Shown here one piece after another: positions 28,171 through 37,594 of a stretch of DNA of 64,000 nucleotides. The translations under genes and the position numbers were made by a program. The notes below the pieces were generated by a model, which was not told where the DNA came from, searched no databases, and worked only from the letters and a program-made list of their open reading frames with translations. Numbering within the stretch: position 1 is the stretch's first letter; the number at the start of each line of letters is the position of its first letter. The stretch comes from Flavobacterium psychrophilum. GTDB lineage: Bacteria > Bacteroidota > Bacteroidia > Flavobacteriales > Flavobacteriaceae. The stretch is taken from assembly GCA_945862065.1 (NCBI GenBank), contig CAMAWT010000015.1, forward strand, positions 4,223 through 68,222. Reading direction: 5' to 3'.

Positions 28171-28280
28171 CGTTTTTCAAGACAACTTGTCCCGCTTTCG
28201 CCTTTATCTTGCTCGCCCTACGGGACTTCACAAGGATATCGGCTCAATCGGGGCTAAAAATGACATGTAGTTTTTCAGTT
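28171..28280 (+). repeat. R1 structured repeat, copy B
   Basis: Core 28189-28256, almost identical to copy A, but the apical stem is CTTG/CAAG (copy A CTACC/GGTAG). Outer stem CCCG/CGGG. TTTTTCA ends on both sides. Confidence 0.8.
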
Positions 28281-28287
28281 GAAAAAT

Positions 28288-28368
28288 AGTCGAAAGTCAT
28301 AAAGTCATAAAGTCATAAAGTCATAAAGTCTTAAAGTCGAAAGTCATAAAGTCAAAAGTCATAAAGTT
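28288..28368. repeat. Octamer tandem repeat (GTCATAAA)
   Basis: At least five perfect or near-perfect copies of GTCATAAA with variants (GTCTTAAA, GTCGAAA) just right of R1-B. Noncoding. The remaining bases to 28559 hold no gene. Confidence 0.8.
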
Positions 28369-28559
28369 TCAGGTTTCAAGATGAAAATCCTGTTAGAGTT
28401 TGAAATCTAACAGGCTTGAAATACTTTGTGGGCACGGATTGCAAATATTCGCTATCGGTTTAAGGGTTTATCTGCTCAAGCTAGTTTTTTCAAATCATCC
28501 CTAATACAAAACTAGTTTTCCGTTAAGCCACCAGTTGCCCAAATCCACTGAAGTAATTG

Positions 28560-29165
28560 TTATGGGACGTCTTTTTTGTTTATACTAGTTTTCCAAGTTT
28601 GATTTTTACTATCCAAAAAATAGATTTCGGAATCGTCAACTCTCAAAACTTTTTTAATAGTGATATAACTTGGATATAATATTTCTGCTGTAAGTTTCAT
28701 TTCTCCATTTTTCATTTCTAATATTTGGATAGAGTAAGGAATATCTGTTGCTGGATTATTGTAAACCAAGTACTTTTTTGTATTTTCAATTCTAAGAGGA
28801 AAACCATTTAGAGTTAGTGTTTTACTTTTTTTAGGATTAATCAAAATATAAAATTCTTCATTGTAAGTAAACTTATTTACTACTATAATGTCCGTATTTT
28901 TAATTTTTCCAAGTTCATCAAATTCTACATAATTATCTTCAGATTTATTGTCACAATATTTAACTGCACGGTTGTCGCTTCTTTTGTAAATTAGACAGCC
29001 ATTCTTTTTTTTAGTATTTATTTTTTCAATAGCTAGCTCATGCAGCTTTTGCTCGATTACAGAGTTTTGAACTTTTGTGAATTGTATTTTTGATTGCGCA
29101 TTTATTGTCGAAATCGTTAACAATATTAAAAAACGGATAATGTATTTTCTTCTCATTTTTTTCAT
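28560..29165 (-). CDS. Secreted protein of unknown function
   Basis: 201 residues with a signal peptide (basic start MKKMRRKYIIRF, hydrophobic core, cleavage near Ile-Asn-Ala-Gln). The mature part is Lys/Asn-rich, predicted beta-strand, with no family I recognise. It shares an island with the lipoprotein gene at 29284, between exbD and tonB, bracketed by R1 copies B and C in inverted orientation. No promoter is obvious. Accessory gene by context. Confidence 0.65.
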   Translation of the reverse strand: MKKMRRKYIIRFLILLTISTINAQSKIQFTKVQNSVIEQKLHELAIEKINTKKKNGCLIYKRSDNRAVKYCDNKSEDNYVEFDELGKIKNTDIIVVNKFTYNEEFYILINPKKSKTLTLNGFPLRIENTKKYLVYNNPATDIPYSIQILEMKNGEMKLTAEILYPSYITIKKVLRVDDSEIYFLDSKNQTWKTSINKKDVP

Positions 29166-29283
29166 AGGTATTACATAACGTCAGACTGTTAATAAACCTA
29201 ACAATCTTACACCAAAAAACAACTAAAATATTGGATAAAAATACATTTTTCGTTATTTCTTGAAACGGTTGTTATGACCATCC

Positions 29284-29661
29284 TTAATTCAACTTGTAAA
29301 TCTCGTCGTAAGTTACATAGTCCTTTCTGCTGATAGAATACATTTGTTTTCCATTTTCATCCAACATCAATCCAACACTTTCATCTTTTTTCGGAAAGTA
29401 AATTTGGTAACCGCGCCCATCTTTTAACATAATGCCATAAGTTTCAATTGAGTTTTCTGATTTAATTGAGTTTTGCGTGTATTCATAAACATTAGTTTTA
29501 CCTAAACTATCTTTAATAGAAAACTTTGTAGGAGAAAAATTAATTTCAAACTTTTTTCCATTTGAATCTAATGCTTTCCAATTTCCTTGATAACTGATTG
29601 AACCTTCACAAGAAAAAAACATTATTGATAAGAAAACTAAAATTAGACTACATTTTTTCAT
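29284..29661 (-). CDS. Small lipoprotein of unknown function
   Basis: 125 residues. Lipoprotein signal ending Met-Phe-Phe-Ser-Cys (Cys18). The mature part (GNWKALDSNGKKFEINFSPT) resembles a small lipocalin-like or META-like beta-barrel in spacing, but this is only an impression. Same strand and same R1-bracketed island as the 201-residue secreted protein; 118 bases separate the two. Confidence 0.65.
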   Translation of the reverse strand: MKKCSLILVFLSIMFFSCEGSISYQGNWKALDSNGKKFEINFSPTKFSIKDSLGKTNVYEYTQNSIKSENSIETYGIMLKDGRGYQIYFPKKDESVGLMLDENGKQMYSISRKDYVTYDEIYKLN

Positions 29662-29831
29662 AGAAATATGGGTTTTAAGATTGCTTATAACTAATTTATA
29701 TATCCGACAAAACCAAACTAATTTGCCCGATTTTAGCTCTATATCTGATAACCGTCAGTATTATATTCCAAAGATAAAATTAAAACACCAATAAATCATG
29801 TAGAATTTTTACTACACGCAACTCACAAAAT

Positions 29832-29945
29832 AGCTTCTGAAAAACTATTGGTCAAACTCAGCCCTGATGGAGCCGATATCCTTGCGAAGTCCCGTAGGGC
29901 GAGCAAGATTAAGGCGAGAGCAGGACAAAATGTCTTTTGAAAAGG
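29832..29945 (-). repeat. R1 structured repeat, copy C
   Basis: Core 29859-29926, inverted relative to copy B. Outer stem CCTG/CAGG, apical stem CTTGC/GCAAG. TTTTTCAGAAG at one end and CTTTTCAAAAGACATTTTG at the other are near direct repeats. The rest of 29662-29978 holds no gene. Confidence 0.8.
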
Positions 29946-29978
29946 GGTTGAGTGCTTCTAAAAAAAAAGTAAGTTGGT

Positions 29979-30887
29979 TTAATCTCGAATTTTGAAAATA
30001 TAGGTAATGGTTCCCACTTGTTTTTCGGTGCCGTCTGCACTGGAGTTCCATTTGGTGTTCATTGCCGCTACTTTGGCTTGGCTAGATAAGCAACTTGCCG
30101 TGTTGGTAGTGCCTCTGGCGCCTGGTTTTGCATCGGTAACGGTTCCGTTTTTATCGACAGTAATTTGGACTACAACTGTGCCTTCTTCGTTGCAATTATA
30201 GTCGGGTCTGGGTTTTGAAATAGCGATTCTACCCGACAAAGCATACCCAGCACCATTGCCTTTTCCGTTGCCGCTTCCGTTTCCACCGCCGCTACCCGAA
30301 CCGCTTCCTGCTCCGTTTCCAGTGCCATTTCCTGTTCCGTTTCCACCACCAGTTCCGCCGCCGCTTCCTCCTGTGCCTAAATAGCCATTGGAATTAATAT
30401 TCCCATTCGATTTTCCTTGATTGCCAGAAGTGCTGCTGTTTCCGTCGCCTCCTTTTTTGTTGCCTTTCAACATGTTGGACAAGGCGTCGTCAGTTTTTTT
30501 AACAACAGGTTTGGGTTGCGTTTCTTGCTTTTTTTCTGGTTTAGTAATCGGAGGTGTTTTCTTTTTAGGTTCGTTTTTTGGAACCGAAATCACATCATCA
30601 TCTGAATTTTCTTGAGAAATAATATTTTCGTCGGGGGTAGGGGTTTCAATCTGTTTTGTGGCTTGTTTCACGTCGAGTTCTTTACTAGGAAAATCGTCGC
30701 CTTTACCCAAGTCGGTATCGCCAAAATTGACGGTCATTCCGCCACCACCGCCACCGCCTACAAGTTCTTCTAGGTTGGAAGGAGGCCAAAAACGTACGAA
30801 AAACAATAGTAACAAAAGTAATCCATAAACAAGAATCGCTAAGGCTAGCGATTTTTGTTTATCGGTATTTGAAGAATCTATTTTCAT
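29979..30887 (-). CDS. tonB: TonB-family energy transducer
   Basis: About 302 residues. One N-terminal membrane helix (about 12-33), a Pro/Lys/Glu-rich periplasmic spacer (about 80-130), a striking Gly/Asn/Ser-rich run (about 150-215), and a C-terminal TonB-like domain (GTVVVQITVDKNGTVTDA). It spans the periplasm to pass ExbB/ExbD energy to outer-membrane receptors. A TTG at 30914 is possible; the ATG at 30887 is the likelier start. It is oriented against exbBD with two accessory genes between, which suggests a rearrangement. Confidence 0.85.
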   Translation of the reverse strand: MKIDSSNTDKQKSLALAILVYGLLLLLLFFVRFWPPSNLEELVGGGGGGGMTVNFGDTDLGKGDDFPSKELDVKQATKQIETPTPDENIISQENSDDDVISVPKNEPKKKTPPITKPEKKQETQPKPVVKKTDDALSNMLKGNKKGGDGNSSTSGNQGKSNGNINSNGYLGTGGSGGGTGGGNGTGNGTGNGAGSGSGSGGGNGSGNGKGNGAGYALSGRIAISKPRPDYNCNEEGTVVVQITVDKNGTVTDAKPGARGTTNTASCLSSQAKVAAMNTKWNSSADGTEKQVGTITYIFKIRD

Positions 30888-30955
30888 ACTTTGAGTTGTT
30901 ATAGAACAACGCAATTTAGGAACTTAAATTGTATAATTGTGTTTTTTTAAGATTT

Positions 30956-32182
30956 TTATACCAATTGTTTCAAGGCAATTTCAAAGGCTGTTGCGCTGAT
31001 ATTGGTTTTACTTGCATGGCGTTCGTGTATTTTTGCAATGGCATTTTTGATGGTTTCTGAGGTGTCTAAGAATATAGACTCATCGGTCATCTGAACTTTT
31101 TTCTCCATAAAATAAGCAAAAACACGTGCCATTCCGCAGTTGGAAATGAAATCTGGAATCAAACTTACTTTGTTATCTGTGGCTTCCATGATCGGTCCGA
31201 AAAAGATTTCTTTATCTGCAAAAGGTACATTGGCACCACACGAAATTACTTCTAATCCCGATGTAATTAAATGATCCATTTGGTCTTGAGTAACCAAACG
31301 TGAAGCGGCGCATGGCGTGAAAATTTCAGCACCAATTGTCCATATTTTTTCATTGATTTCTTCAAACGGTATCATGTCGTTTGAAACCAATTTGTTACCG
31401 TCTTTGTTTAAAAACAATTTACGAATTTCTTCAAATGTAAATCCGTTTTCATTGATAATTCCGCCATCTCTGTCGATGATTCCAATGACTTTCGCACCCA
31501 TTTCTGCAAGGTAAAAAGCGGCAGCTGAACCAACATTTCCAAATCCTTGAACGATGGCTTTTTTACCTTTTACATCTCCACCATAAATAGTGTAAAAATG
31601 ACGTACGGCTTCGGCAACTCCATATCCAGTAATCATGTCGGCTACGGTATATTTACGTAAAACATCAGGTGAGAATTTTGTATTTTCAATTACTTTAACC
31701 ACACCTTGGCGCAATTGTCCAATGCGGTTGATTTTGTCGGCTTCTGTTGGTTTGAAATGTCCATTAAAAACACCTTCTTGCGGATGCCAAACACCACATT
31801 CTTCTGTCATTGGGATTACTTCATGGATTTCATCAACATTCAAATCACCACCTGTTCCATAATAACTTTTTAATAAAGGCGAAACGGCTTTGTACCAACG
31901 TTGTAAAACACCTTCTTTTCGTGGGTCATTTGGGTCAAAATTGATTCCCGATTTTGCACCACCAATTGCAGGTCCAGAAACTGAAAATTTCACTTCCATT
32001 GTTTTTGCAAGAGAAAGTACTTCATTCATATCCAATCCTTTTCTCATACGCGTGCCACCACCGGCAGCTCCGCCACGTAATGAGTTAATTACTGTCCAGC
32101 CTTCTGCTTCTGTTTCAGCATCTTTCCAGTTAAATACTATTTCAGGTTTTTTATTTTCGAATTTTTGTAATAAGTCTTTCAT
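30956..32182 (-). CDS. Glu/Leu/Phe/Val dehydrogenase family protein
   Basis: 408 residues. Reversible NAD(P)-dependent oxidative deamination of an amino acid. Seen: the substrate/catalytic lysine motif GPAIGGAKSGI (Lys77), the Asp loop GTGGDLNVDE (near 115), and the Rossmann dinucleotide loop VQGFGNVGSAAAFY (about 208-221). The catalytic-domain sequence is closer to the leucine/valine branch than to classical glutamate dehydrogenase in my reading, but which amino acid is used cannot be told. Terminal extension of about 40 residues is normal for the Bacteroidota version. Confidence 0.88.
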   Translation of the reverse strand: MKDLLQKFENKKPEIVFNWKDAETEAEGWTVINSLRGGAAGGGTRMRKGLDMNEVLSLAKTMEVKFSVSGPAIGGAKSGINFDPNDPRKEGVLQRWYKAVSPLLKSYYGTGGDLNVDEIHEVIPMTEECGVWHPQEGVFNGHFKPTEADKINRIGQLRQGVVKVIENTKFSPDVLRKYTVADMITGYGVAEAVRHFYTIYGGDVKGKKAIVQGFGNVGSAAAFYLAEMGAKVIGIIDRDGGIINENGFTFEEIRKLFLNKDGNKLVSNDMIPFEEINEKIWTIGAEIFTPCAASRLVTQDQMDHLITSGLEVISCGANVPFADKEIFFGPIMEATDNKVSLIPDFISNCGMARVFAYFMEKKVQMTDESIFLDTSETIKNAIAKIHERHASKTNISATAFEIALKQLV

Positions 32183-32205
32183 CGTTGATTTAATTATTTG
32201 CGATG

Positions 32206-32213
32206 CAAATATA
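32206..32213 (-). promoter_or_regulatory. Candidate -7 box of the amino-acid dehydrogenase
   Basis: Minus strand TATATTTG, a perfect TAnnTTTG, 24-31 bases before the start. It sits in the 35-base gap after anmK, suggesting an independent promoter. No clear -33 TTG. Confidence 0.4.
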
Positions 32214-32217
32214 CTAT

Positions 32218-33297
32218 TTAAATTATAACTTTTGTATAAATTATTCCGCCAGAATGGTCATTCAGAGCTCCTGTAACACTACTCAAAACATTGATTTCAT
32301 TTCTCAATTTCAACACTCCAAGTAAGCCAAAAATCAAAGCCTCTTTGTATTCTAACGTTTTGTTGTCGGGTATGATGATGTCAATATTTGGCAAATAATA
32401 CTTCATTCGTTCTATCAAAAAAACGTTGTAAGCACCACCGCCAGTAATGAGTAATTTGCCTTGGTTTTTTGGTAAAGCTAATCCGATTTGAAGAGCCACA
32501 TGTTCTGAAAAAGTATGCATTTTATCTTTAGTTGGAATAGAATATTTTTCAATTAAAGGCAACATAATTTCCTTGACAAACTCGAATCCCAATGATTTTG
32601 GATGGTTTTTTTTATAATAGTCCAACTCGTTTAATTCCTGAAATAATTCATGATTCATTGCGCCAGAACGGCTTATTTCACCTTTGTCATCATAATCAAA
32701 TCCCAATTTATTGGCATAATAATTTAACACTGTGTTTACAGGCGAAATATCAAAAGCAATTCGTTTTTCATTTTCTTCAAATGAGATGTTTGAAAAGCCA
32801 CCGAGATTCAAACAAAAATCAAATTCAGAAAATAAAAGACGATCACCAATTGGGACTAAAGGAGCACCTTGACCGCCAAGTTTTACATCTTGAATTCTAA
32901 AATCACAAACAACGTTTTGATTTGTAATTTGTGCAATTTTTGATAGGTTTCCAATTTGAAGTGTGAATCCGTTTTGGGGTTGGTGTAAAATGGTATGTCC
33001 GTGTGAGCAAACAGCATCCAAATTTGTAAGTTGATTTTTTTCAATAAAATGATTTATAACAGCTCCAATATAGTCTGTATATTTCACATTCAAACCCATA
33101 AGTTCATCTTCTGAAAAATCAACAGCTTTTTTAAGTATTTCTAACCAATCAGCGCTGTACGGAACGGTTTCAGCTTCAAGAATAGCATATTCCCATTTAT
33201 CATTATCTATTGAAAAATGGATGTGAGCAAGATCGATACCATCCAATGAAGTTCCAGACATGATACCTACACAATTATAGTTTTTTTTCATCATCAC
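32218..33297 (-). CDS. anmK: Anhydro-N-acetylmuramic acid kinase
   Basis: 359 residues. Phosphorylates 1,6-anhydro-MurNAc with ring opening during cell-wall recycling. Seen: the ATP loop GIMSGTSLDGID near the N-terminus (about 12-23), CSHGHTILHQPQNGFTLQIG (in part, about 93-112), VCDFRIQDVKLGGQGAPLVPI (in part) and the C-terminal LLITGGGAYN motif, all characteristic. Three consecutive Met codons (33297, 33294, 33291) leave the exact start open. Confidence 0.93.
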   Translation of the reverse strand: MMMKKNYNCVGIMSGTSLDGIDLAHIHFSIDNDKWEYAILEAETVPYSADWLEILKKAVDFSEDELMGLNVKYTDYIGAVINHFIEKNQLTNLDAVCSHGHTILHQPQNGFTLQIGNLSKIAQITNQNVVCDFRIQDVKLGGQGAPLVPIGDRLLFSEFDFCLNLGGFSNISFEENEKRIAFDISPVNTVLNYYANKLGFDYDDKGEISRSGAMNHELFQELNELDYYKKNHPKSLGFEFVKEIMLPLIEKYSIPTKDKMHTFSEHVALQIGLALPKNQGKLLITGGGAYNVFLIERMKYYLPNIDIIIPDNKTLEYKEALIFGLLGVLKLRNEINVLSSVTGALNDHSGGIIYTKVII

Positions 33298-33316
33298 TCT
33301 AAATTTGCGAAATCGT

Positions 33317-33347
33317 TTGAGAATTTAATAAAATTATCATACTTTTG
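33317..33347 (+). promoter_or_regulatory. Promoter of the acyl-CoA dehydrogenase gene
   Basis: TTG (33317-33319), 20 bases, TACTTTTG (33340-33347): a full Bacteroidota -33/-7 promoter about 43 bases before the start. Confidence 0.7.
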
Positions 33348-33390
33348 AGGTCTAAAATTAAACATTTACTAATTTATATTATACAAAAAT

Positions 33391-34533
33391 ATGGATTTTA
33401 ATCTTACCGAAGAACATTTAATGATTCAACAAGCGGCAAAAGATTTTGCTCAAACCGAATTATTGCCTGGCGTTATAGAAAGAGATGAGCATTCAAAATT
33501 TCCGACCGAACAAGTCAAAATGATGGCTGAATTGGGTTTTATGGGTATGATGGTTGATCCAAAATATGGTGGCGCGGGTTTAGATAGTATTTCGTATGTG
33601 TTGGCTATGACCGAAATTTCAAAAATTGATGCCTCTGCTGCAGTTATTATGTCGGTAAACAACTCACTAGTTTGTGCCGGAATTGAAAGATATTGCAACG
33701 AAGAACAGAAAATGAAATATCTAGTTCCGCTTGCAAAAGGAGAGGTAATTGGGGCTTTTTGTCTATCAGAACCAGAAGCGGGAAGTGATGCAACCTCCCA
33801 AAAAACAACAGCCATTGACAAAGGAGATCATTATCTTTTGAATGGAACCAAAAATTGGATTACAAATGGTTCAACGGCTTCTACCTATCTTGTTATTGCT
33901 CAAACAGATATTGAGAAAAAACACAAAGGTATCAATGCATTTATAGTTGAAAAAGGTTGGGAAGGATTTGAAATTGGGCCCAAAGAAAAGAAAATGGGAA
34001 TTAGAGGAAGTGACACCCATTCTTTGATGTTTACGGATGTAAAAGTTCCAAAAGAGAATAGAATTGGTGAAGATGGATTCGGATTTGCATTTGCGATGAA
34101 TGTATTGAATGGCGGGCGAATAGGAATTGCTTCTCAAGCATTAGGAATTGCAACTGGAGCTTATGAAATTGCCTTAAAATATGCACATGAAAGAAAAGCA
34201 TTTGGTAAAGAAATATTCAATCATCAAGCAATTGCGTTCAAATTAGCTGATATGTATGTAAAAATTACGGCTGCCAAATTACTTGTTATGAAAGCAGCTT
34301 GTGAAAAAGACGAGGGTAAAGATATTGCACACTCAGGAGCTATGGCAAAATTATACGCGTCAGAAATTGCTTTGGAAGTGGCTAATGAAGCAGTTCAAAT
34401 ACATGGCGGAAACGGTTATGTTGCTGAATACCACGTTGAACGAATGATGCGCGATTCAAAAATTACGCAAATTTATGAAGGAACATCAGAAATTCAACGA
34501 ATCGTAATTTCAAGAGGATTGAAAGATTTGTAA
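33391..34533 (+). CDS. Acyl-CoA dehydrogenase
   Basis: 380 residues, the standard length. FAD-dependent first step of beta-oxidation, passing electrons to ETF. Seen: FCLSEPEAGSDA and NWITNG motifs for FAD and substrate, GIRGSDTHSL, HGGNGY, and the catalytic base Glu363 in IYEGTSEIQR. The composition resembles short/branched or butyryl-CoA dehydrogenases. Single gene with its own promoter and terminator. Antiparallel frames over it are not genes. Confidence 0.92.
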   Translation: MDFNLTEEHLMIQQAAKDFAQTELLPGVIERDEHSKFPTEQVKMMAELGFMGMMVDPKYGGAGLDSISYVLAMTEISKIDASAAVIMSVNNSLVCAGIERYCNEEQKMKYLVPLAKGEVIGAFCLSEPEAGSDATSQKTTAIDKGDHYLLNGTKNWITNGSTASTYLVIAQTDIEKKHKGINAFIVEKGWEGFEIGPKEKKMGIRGSDTHSLMFTDVKVPKENRIGEDGFGFAFAMNVLNGGRIGIASQALGIATGAYEIALKYAHERKAFGKEIFNHQAIAFKLADMYVKITAAKLLVMKAACEKDEGKDIAHSGAMAKLYASEIALEVANEAVQIHGGNGYVAEYHVERMMRDSKITQIYEGTSEIQRIVISRGLKDL

Positions 34534-34552
34534 AATTTTAAATATAGTTGAT

Positions 34553-34587
34553 AAAACCCTTTAGATTGAATTTTTCTAAAGGGTTTT
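34553..34587 (+). terminator. Terminator after acyl-CoA dehydrogenase
   Basis: 13-bp perfect stem AAAACCCTTTAGA / TCTAAAGGGTTTT, 9-base loop, T run. The rest of 34590-34790 shows no gene. Confidence 0.92.
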
Positions 34588-34790
34588 TTCGTTTATAATT
34601 GAAAGAAAATAGGCCAAAATGATTATGAATTCCATTAATAAATATCTTCAAAAGAGAGCAAAAATTCCTGCCTCGCTTTAAGCAAAGCCACTATTGACGA
34701 ACATACACATCATGTTTTTGAAATGTAAAATTAAATTTCATCAGAATATTCTAAATAGTTTTTTATCTTTACAATCAAGCAAAAAATCTA

Positions 34791-35468
34791 ATGAAAAATA
34801 TAATTATTACAGGAACATCACGCGGAATCGGATATGAATTAGCGTTGCAATTGGCCAATGCTGGAAATCAAATTTTGGCAGTTTCAAGAAAAACACCTCA
34901 AGAGTTTTTAGAACATTCTAATATTACTTGTTTATCTATCGATTTGTCAATTGATGAAGAGGTAAAACAAGTGGAAGAATTTGTGTCCCAAACTTGGAAA
35001 AAAGTTGATGTTGTAATCCACAATGCTGGCGCGTTGTTATTTAAACCATTTTTGGAAACTACCACATCCGATTTTGAACAAATATATAAAGTCAATGTTT
35101 TTGGATTGGCAATTCTAACCCGAGTTTGCGTTCCTTATATGACAAAAGGAAGTCATGTGGTAACCATAAGTTCGATGGGAGGTATACAAGGAAGCTTGAA
35201 ATTCCCTGGATTAGCAGCTTATAGTTCGAGTAAAGGCGCTGTAATTACCTTGTCGGAATTGTTATCAGAAGAATACAAAGAGCAAGGAATTGCATTTAAT
35301 GTTTTAGCTCTAGGTGCCGTTCAAACTGAAATGTTAGCGGAAGCTTTTCCTGGATATGAAGCACCAATTTCCGCATCAGACATGGCGGCATATATTGCAG
35401 ATTTTGCCTTAACGGGAAATAAATATTACAACGGAAAGGTATTGCAGGTTTCGTCAACCAATCCTTAA
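34791..35468 (+). CDS. Short-chain dehydrogenase/reductase
   Basis: 225 residues. Seen: NAD(P) loop TGTSRGIG (7-14), HNAG (77-80), catalytic Ser in TISSMG (Ser127/128) and YSSSK (Tyr144, Lys148). Substrate unknown. It starts a run of co-directional genes (SprT-like, membrane protein, guanylyltransferase) with gaps of 6 bases or overlaps, so an operon is likely; no shared pathway is evident. Confidence 0.88.
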   Translation: MKNIIITGTSRGIGYELALQLANAGNQILAVSRKTPQEFLEHSNITCLSIDLSIDEEVKQVEEFVSQTWKKVDVVIHNAGALLFKPFLETTTSDFEQIYKVNVFGLAILTRVCVPYMTKGSHVVTISSMGGIQGSLKFPGLAAYSSSKGAVITLSELLSEEYKEQGIAFNVLALGAVQTEMLAEAFPGYEAPISASDMAAYIADFALTGNKYYNGKVLQVSSTNP

Positions 35469-35474
35469 CATTCT

Positions 35475-36083
35475 ATGAGTGAGGTTTTACTAAAATATCT
35501 TCCAGAGCATGCTGTGCATCCTTGTTTTGAGTTAATCAAACAAAATCAGGTGCATCTCAAAATAGTCAATGAACGCAAAACAAGGCATGGTGATTATCGA
35601 AGAGGTATTTCGGGCAAACATGAAATTACGGTTAATGCCAATTTAAATCAATACCGATTTTTAATTACGTTAATACATGAAATTGCTCATTTGGTTGCTT
35701 TCGAAAAATTTGGCAGAAAAATTTTACCTCATGGAGTTGAATGGAAAATGACCTTTCAGCGATTGATGGTTCCGTTTATAAGTCCTAATATATTCCCTCA
35801 TTCTGTGTTGCCTTTGGTGGCAAATCATTTTCGAAATCCTACCGCAAGTAGTGATACGGATGCGAAATTATCCTTTGCTTTAAAACAATTTGACGAACGA
35901 AAGCCAGATGTACATTACATCCACGAAGTGCCCAACGGAAGTTTTTTCAGAATTAAAAACGGAAAGGTATTCCAAAAAAGGGGTGTTCGTGTTAAACGTT
36001 TCGAATGTGTAGAGGTGTCAACCGGACGCTTGTTTTTATTCAATCCAAATGCAGAAGTTGAAATAATTCCGGATGTAAAATGA
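35475..36083 (+). CDS. SprT-like zinc metalloprotease domain protein
   Basis: 202 residues. Seen: the zinc motif HEIAH (His68, Glu69, His72) in LITLIHEIAHLVAFEKFG, with HGVEWKMTFQRLM about 15 residues on as the third-ligand region, as in SprT/Spartan-type domains. The C-terminal KRGVRVKRFECVEVSTGRLFLF part is a small beta domain; the four-Cys zinc ribbon of other SprT proteins is missing. Cytoplasmic. Substrate unknown. Ends with a 4-base overlap with the next gene. Confidence 0.85.
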   Translation: MSEVLLKYLPEHAVHPCFELIKQNQVHLKIVNERKTRHGDYRRGISGKHEITVNANLNQYRFLITLIHEIAHLVAFEKFGRKILPHGVEWKMTFQRLMVPFISPNIFPHSVLPLVANHFRNPTASSDTDAKLSFALKQFDERKPDVHYIHEVPNGSFFRIKNGKVFQKRGVRVKRFECVEVSTGRLFLFNPNAEVEIIPDVK

Positions 36084-36517
36084 GATTAATTTTTAAAATG
36101 ATAGTTTGGTTTCAAACGCTACTTTTTTTGGTATTGTTTTTTATTTTAGACAAAAATTCAAATACTAGTCTTAACATTCATGATACGTATTATGTTATTT
36201 CAAAAGCAGATTTGTATTTTTTATTCTTTGTCCTTTTTCTACTATATGGAATTGTAGGGTTTTTTAACAAAAACAATTGTTTTTCACTTTTTACAATTAC
36301 TTTAACATTAACTACAATTCTTGTTTGGTGTTTGATTCTTGTTGACTATTTGGATAAAAAGCCTATATCGGAAGTAGATTTTCAATCTTTACTTAAACAA
36401 CCCAATTATGATTTTTACCTTTTAATTATACTATTTATTCTTATCATAACACAAATACTGTTTTTTATAAATACATTTGCCCTACTAGTTACTAAAATAA
36501 GAAGACCAAAATCTTGA
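36080..36517 (+). CDS. Small membrane protein, four helices, unknown function
   Basis: 145 residues with hydrophobic segments near 5-24, 50-67, 73-97 and 110-138; positive residues at the extreme C-terminus (KIRRPKS). The start ATG overlaps the stop of the SprT-like gene (ATGA), so it is translationally coupled. No family recognised. Confidence 0.75.
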   Translation: MRLIFKMIVWFQTLLFLVLFFILDKNSNTSLNIHDTYYVISKADLYFLFFVLFLLYGIVGFFNKNNCFSLFTITLTLTTILVWCLILVDYLDKKPISEVDFQSLLKQPNYDFYLLIILFILIITQILFFINTFALLVTKIRRPKS

Positions 36518-36524
36518 AATCATT

Positions 36525-37589
36525 ATGAATAAAAATTATTATGCCGTTATTATGGCTGGTGGAGTAGGGTCGCGATTTTGGCCTGTTAGTACAGCCGATT
36601 TTCCGAAGCAATTTCATGATATGTTGGGTGCCGGCGAAACGTTGATTCAAAAAACATTCAGTCGATTATCCAAAATTATTCCTACAGATAATATTTTAGT
36701 ATTGACTAATGAACGTTACAACGACATTGTTTTAGCTCAATTACCATTAATAAAACAAGAGCAAGTTTTACTTGAACCCGCCATGAGAAATACGGCGCCT
36801 TGTATTTTGTATGCGACTTTAAAAATCAAACAACAAAATCCAGATGCTGTTATGGTGGTTGCTCCAAGCGATCATTGGATAGAAGACGAACACGCTTTTG
36901 CAGCCAATTTAAAATCTTGTTTTGATTTTTGCGAACAAGAAGATGCTTTGTTAACCTTGGGGATTCAACCAACTTTTCCCAACACAGGTTTCGGTTATAT
37001 AGAATTTGATGAATCGGATGAAAATATAGTAAAAAAAGTCAATCAGTTTAGAGAAAAACCAAACTACGAAACGGCCAAACAATTTATCGCAAGTGGTAAT
37101 TTTTTATGGAACGGTGGTATTTTTATTTGGAGTGTGAAATCCATTTTTTCGGCTTTTGAAAAATTCCAACCTCAAATGACGGCTTTATTTGAAAAAGGAA
37201 ATTCGATTTATAATTCACCTGCAGAAAGTGAATTTATAAAGGAATATTATGCAGATTCAGAAAACATTTCCATCGATTATGCTGTTATGGAAAAGGCTAC
37301 AAATGTTTTTGTTCTTCCTGCTACTTTCGATTGGAATGATCTTGGAACTTGGGGTTCTTTACATGAAAAATTAGATAAAGACAACCAAAATAATGCAGTT
37401 GTAAACGCAACTGTTTTATTAGAAAACGCATCAAACAACATCATTCGATCTAATGCAAACAAAATAGTAGTTATTGACGGTTTACACGATTATATTATCG
37501 TTGATAATCAAGAAGTTTTGTTAATTTATCCAAAAAGTAAAGAGCAAGACATCAAGCAAATTGTAGCAAAATTACCAATGACGGACTAA
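36525..37589 (+). CDS. manC: Mannose-1-phosphate guanylyltransferase
   Basis: 354 residues. Makes GDP-mannose for glycan synthesis from mannose-1-phosphate and GTP. Seen: the nucleotidyltransferase signature MAGGVGSRFWPVS (10-22), FPKQFHDML, LEPAMRNTAPCI, VVAPSDHWI and NFLWNGGIFIWS. No C-terminal phosphomannose isomerase domain, so this is the short monofunctional form. It follows the small membrane protein by 7 bases. Confidence 0.92.
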   Translation: MNKNYYAVIMAGGVGSRFWPVSTADFPKQFHDMLGAGETLIQKTFSRLSKIIPTDNILVLTNERYNDIVLAQLPLIKQEQVLLEPAMRNTAPCILYATLKIKQQNPDAVMVVAPSDHWIEDEHAFAANLKSCFDFCEQEDALLTLGIQPTFPNTGFGYIEFDESDENIVKKVNQFREKPNYETAKQFIASGNFLWNGGIFIWSVKSIFSAFEKFQPQMTALFEKGNSIYNSPAESEFIKEYYADSENISIDYAVMEKATNVFVLPATFDWNDLGTWGSLHEKLDKDNQNNAVVNATVLLENASNNIIRSNANKIVVIDGLHDYIIVDNQEVLLIYPKSKEQDIKQIVAKLPMTD

Positions 37590-37594
37590 AATAT

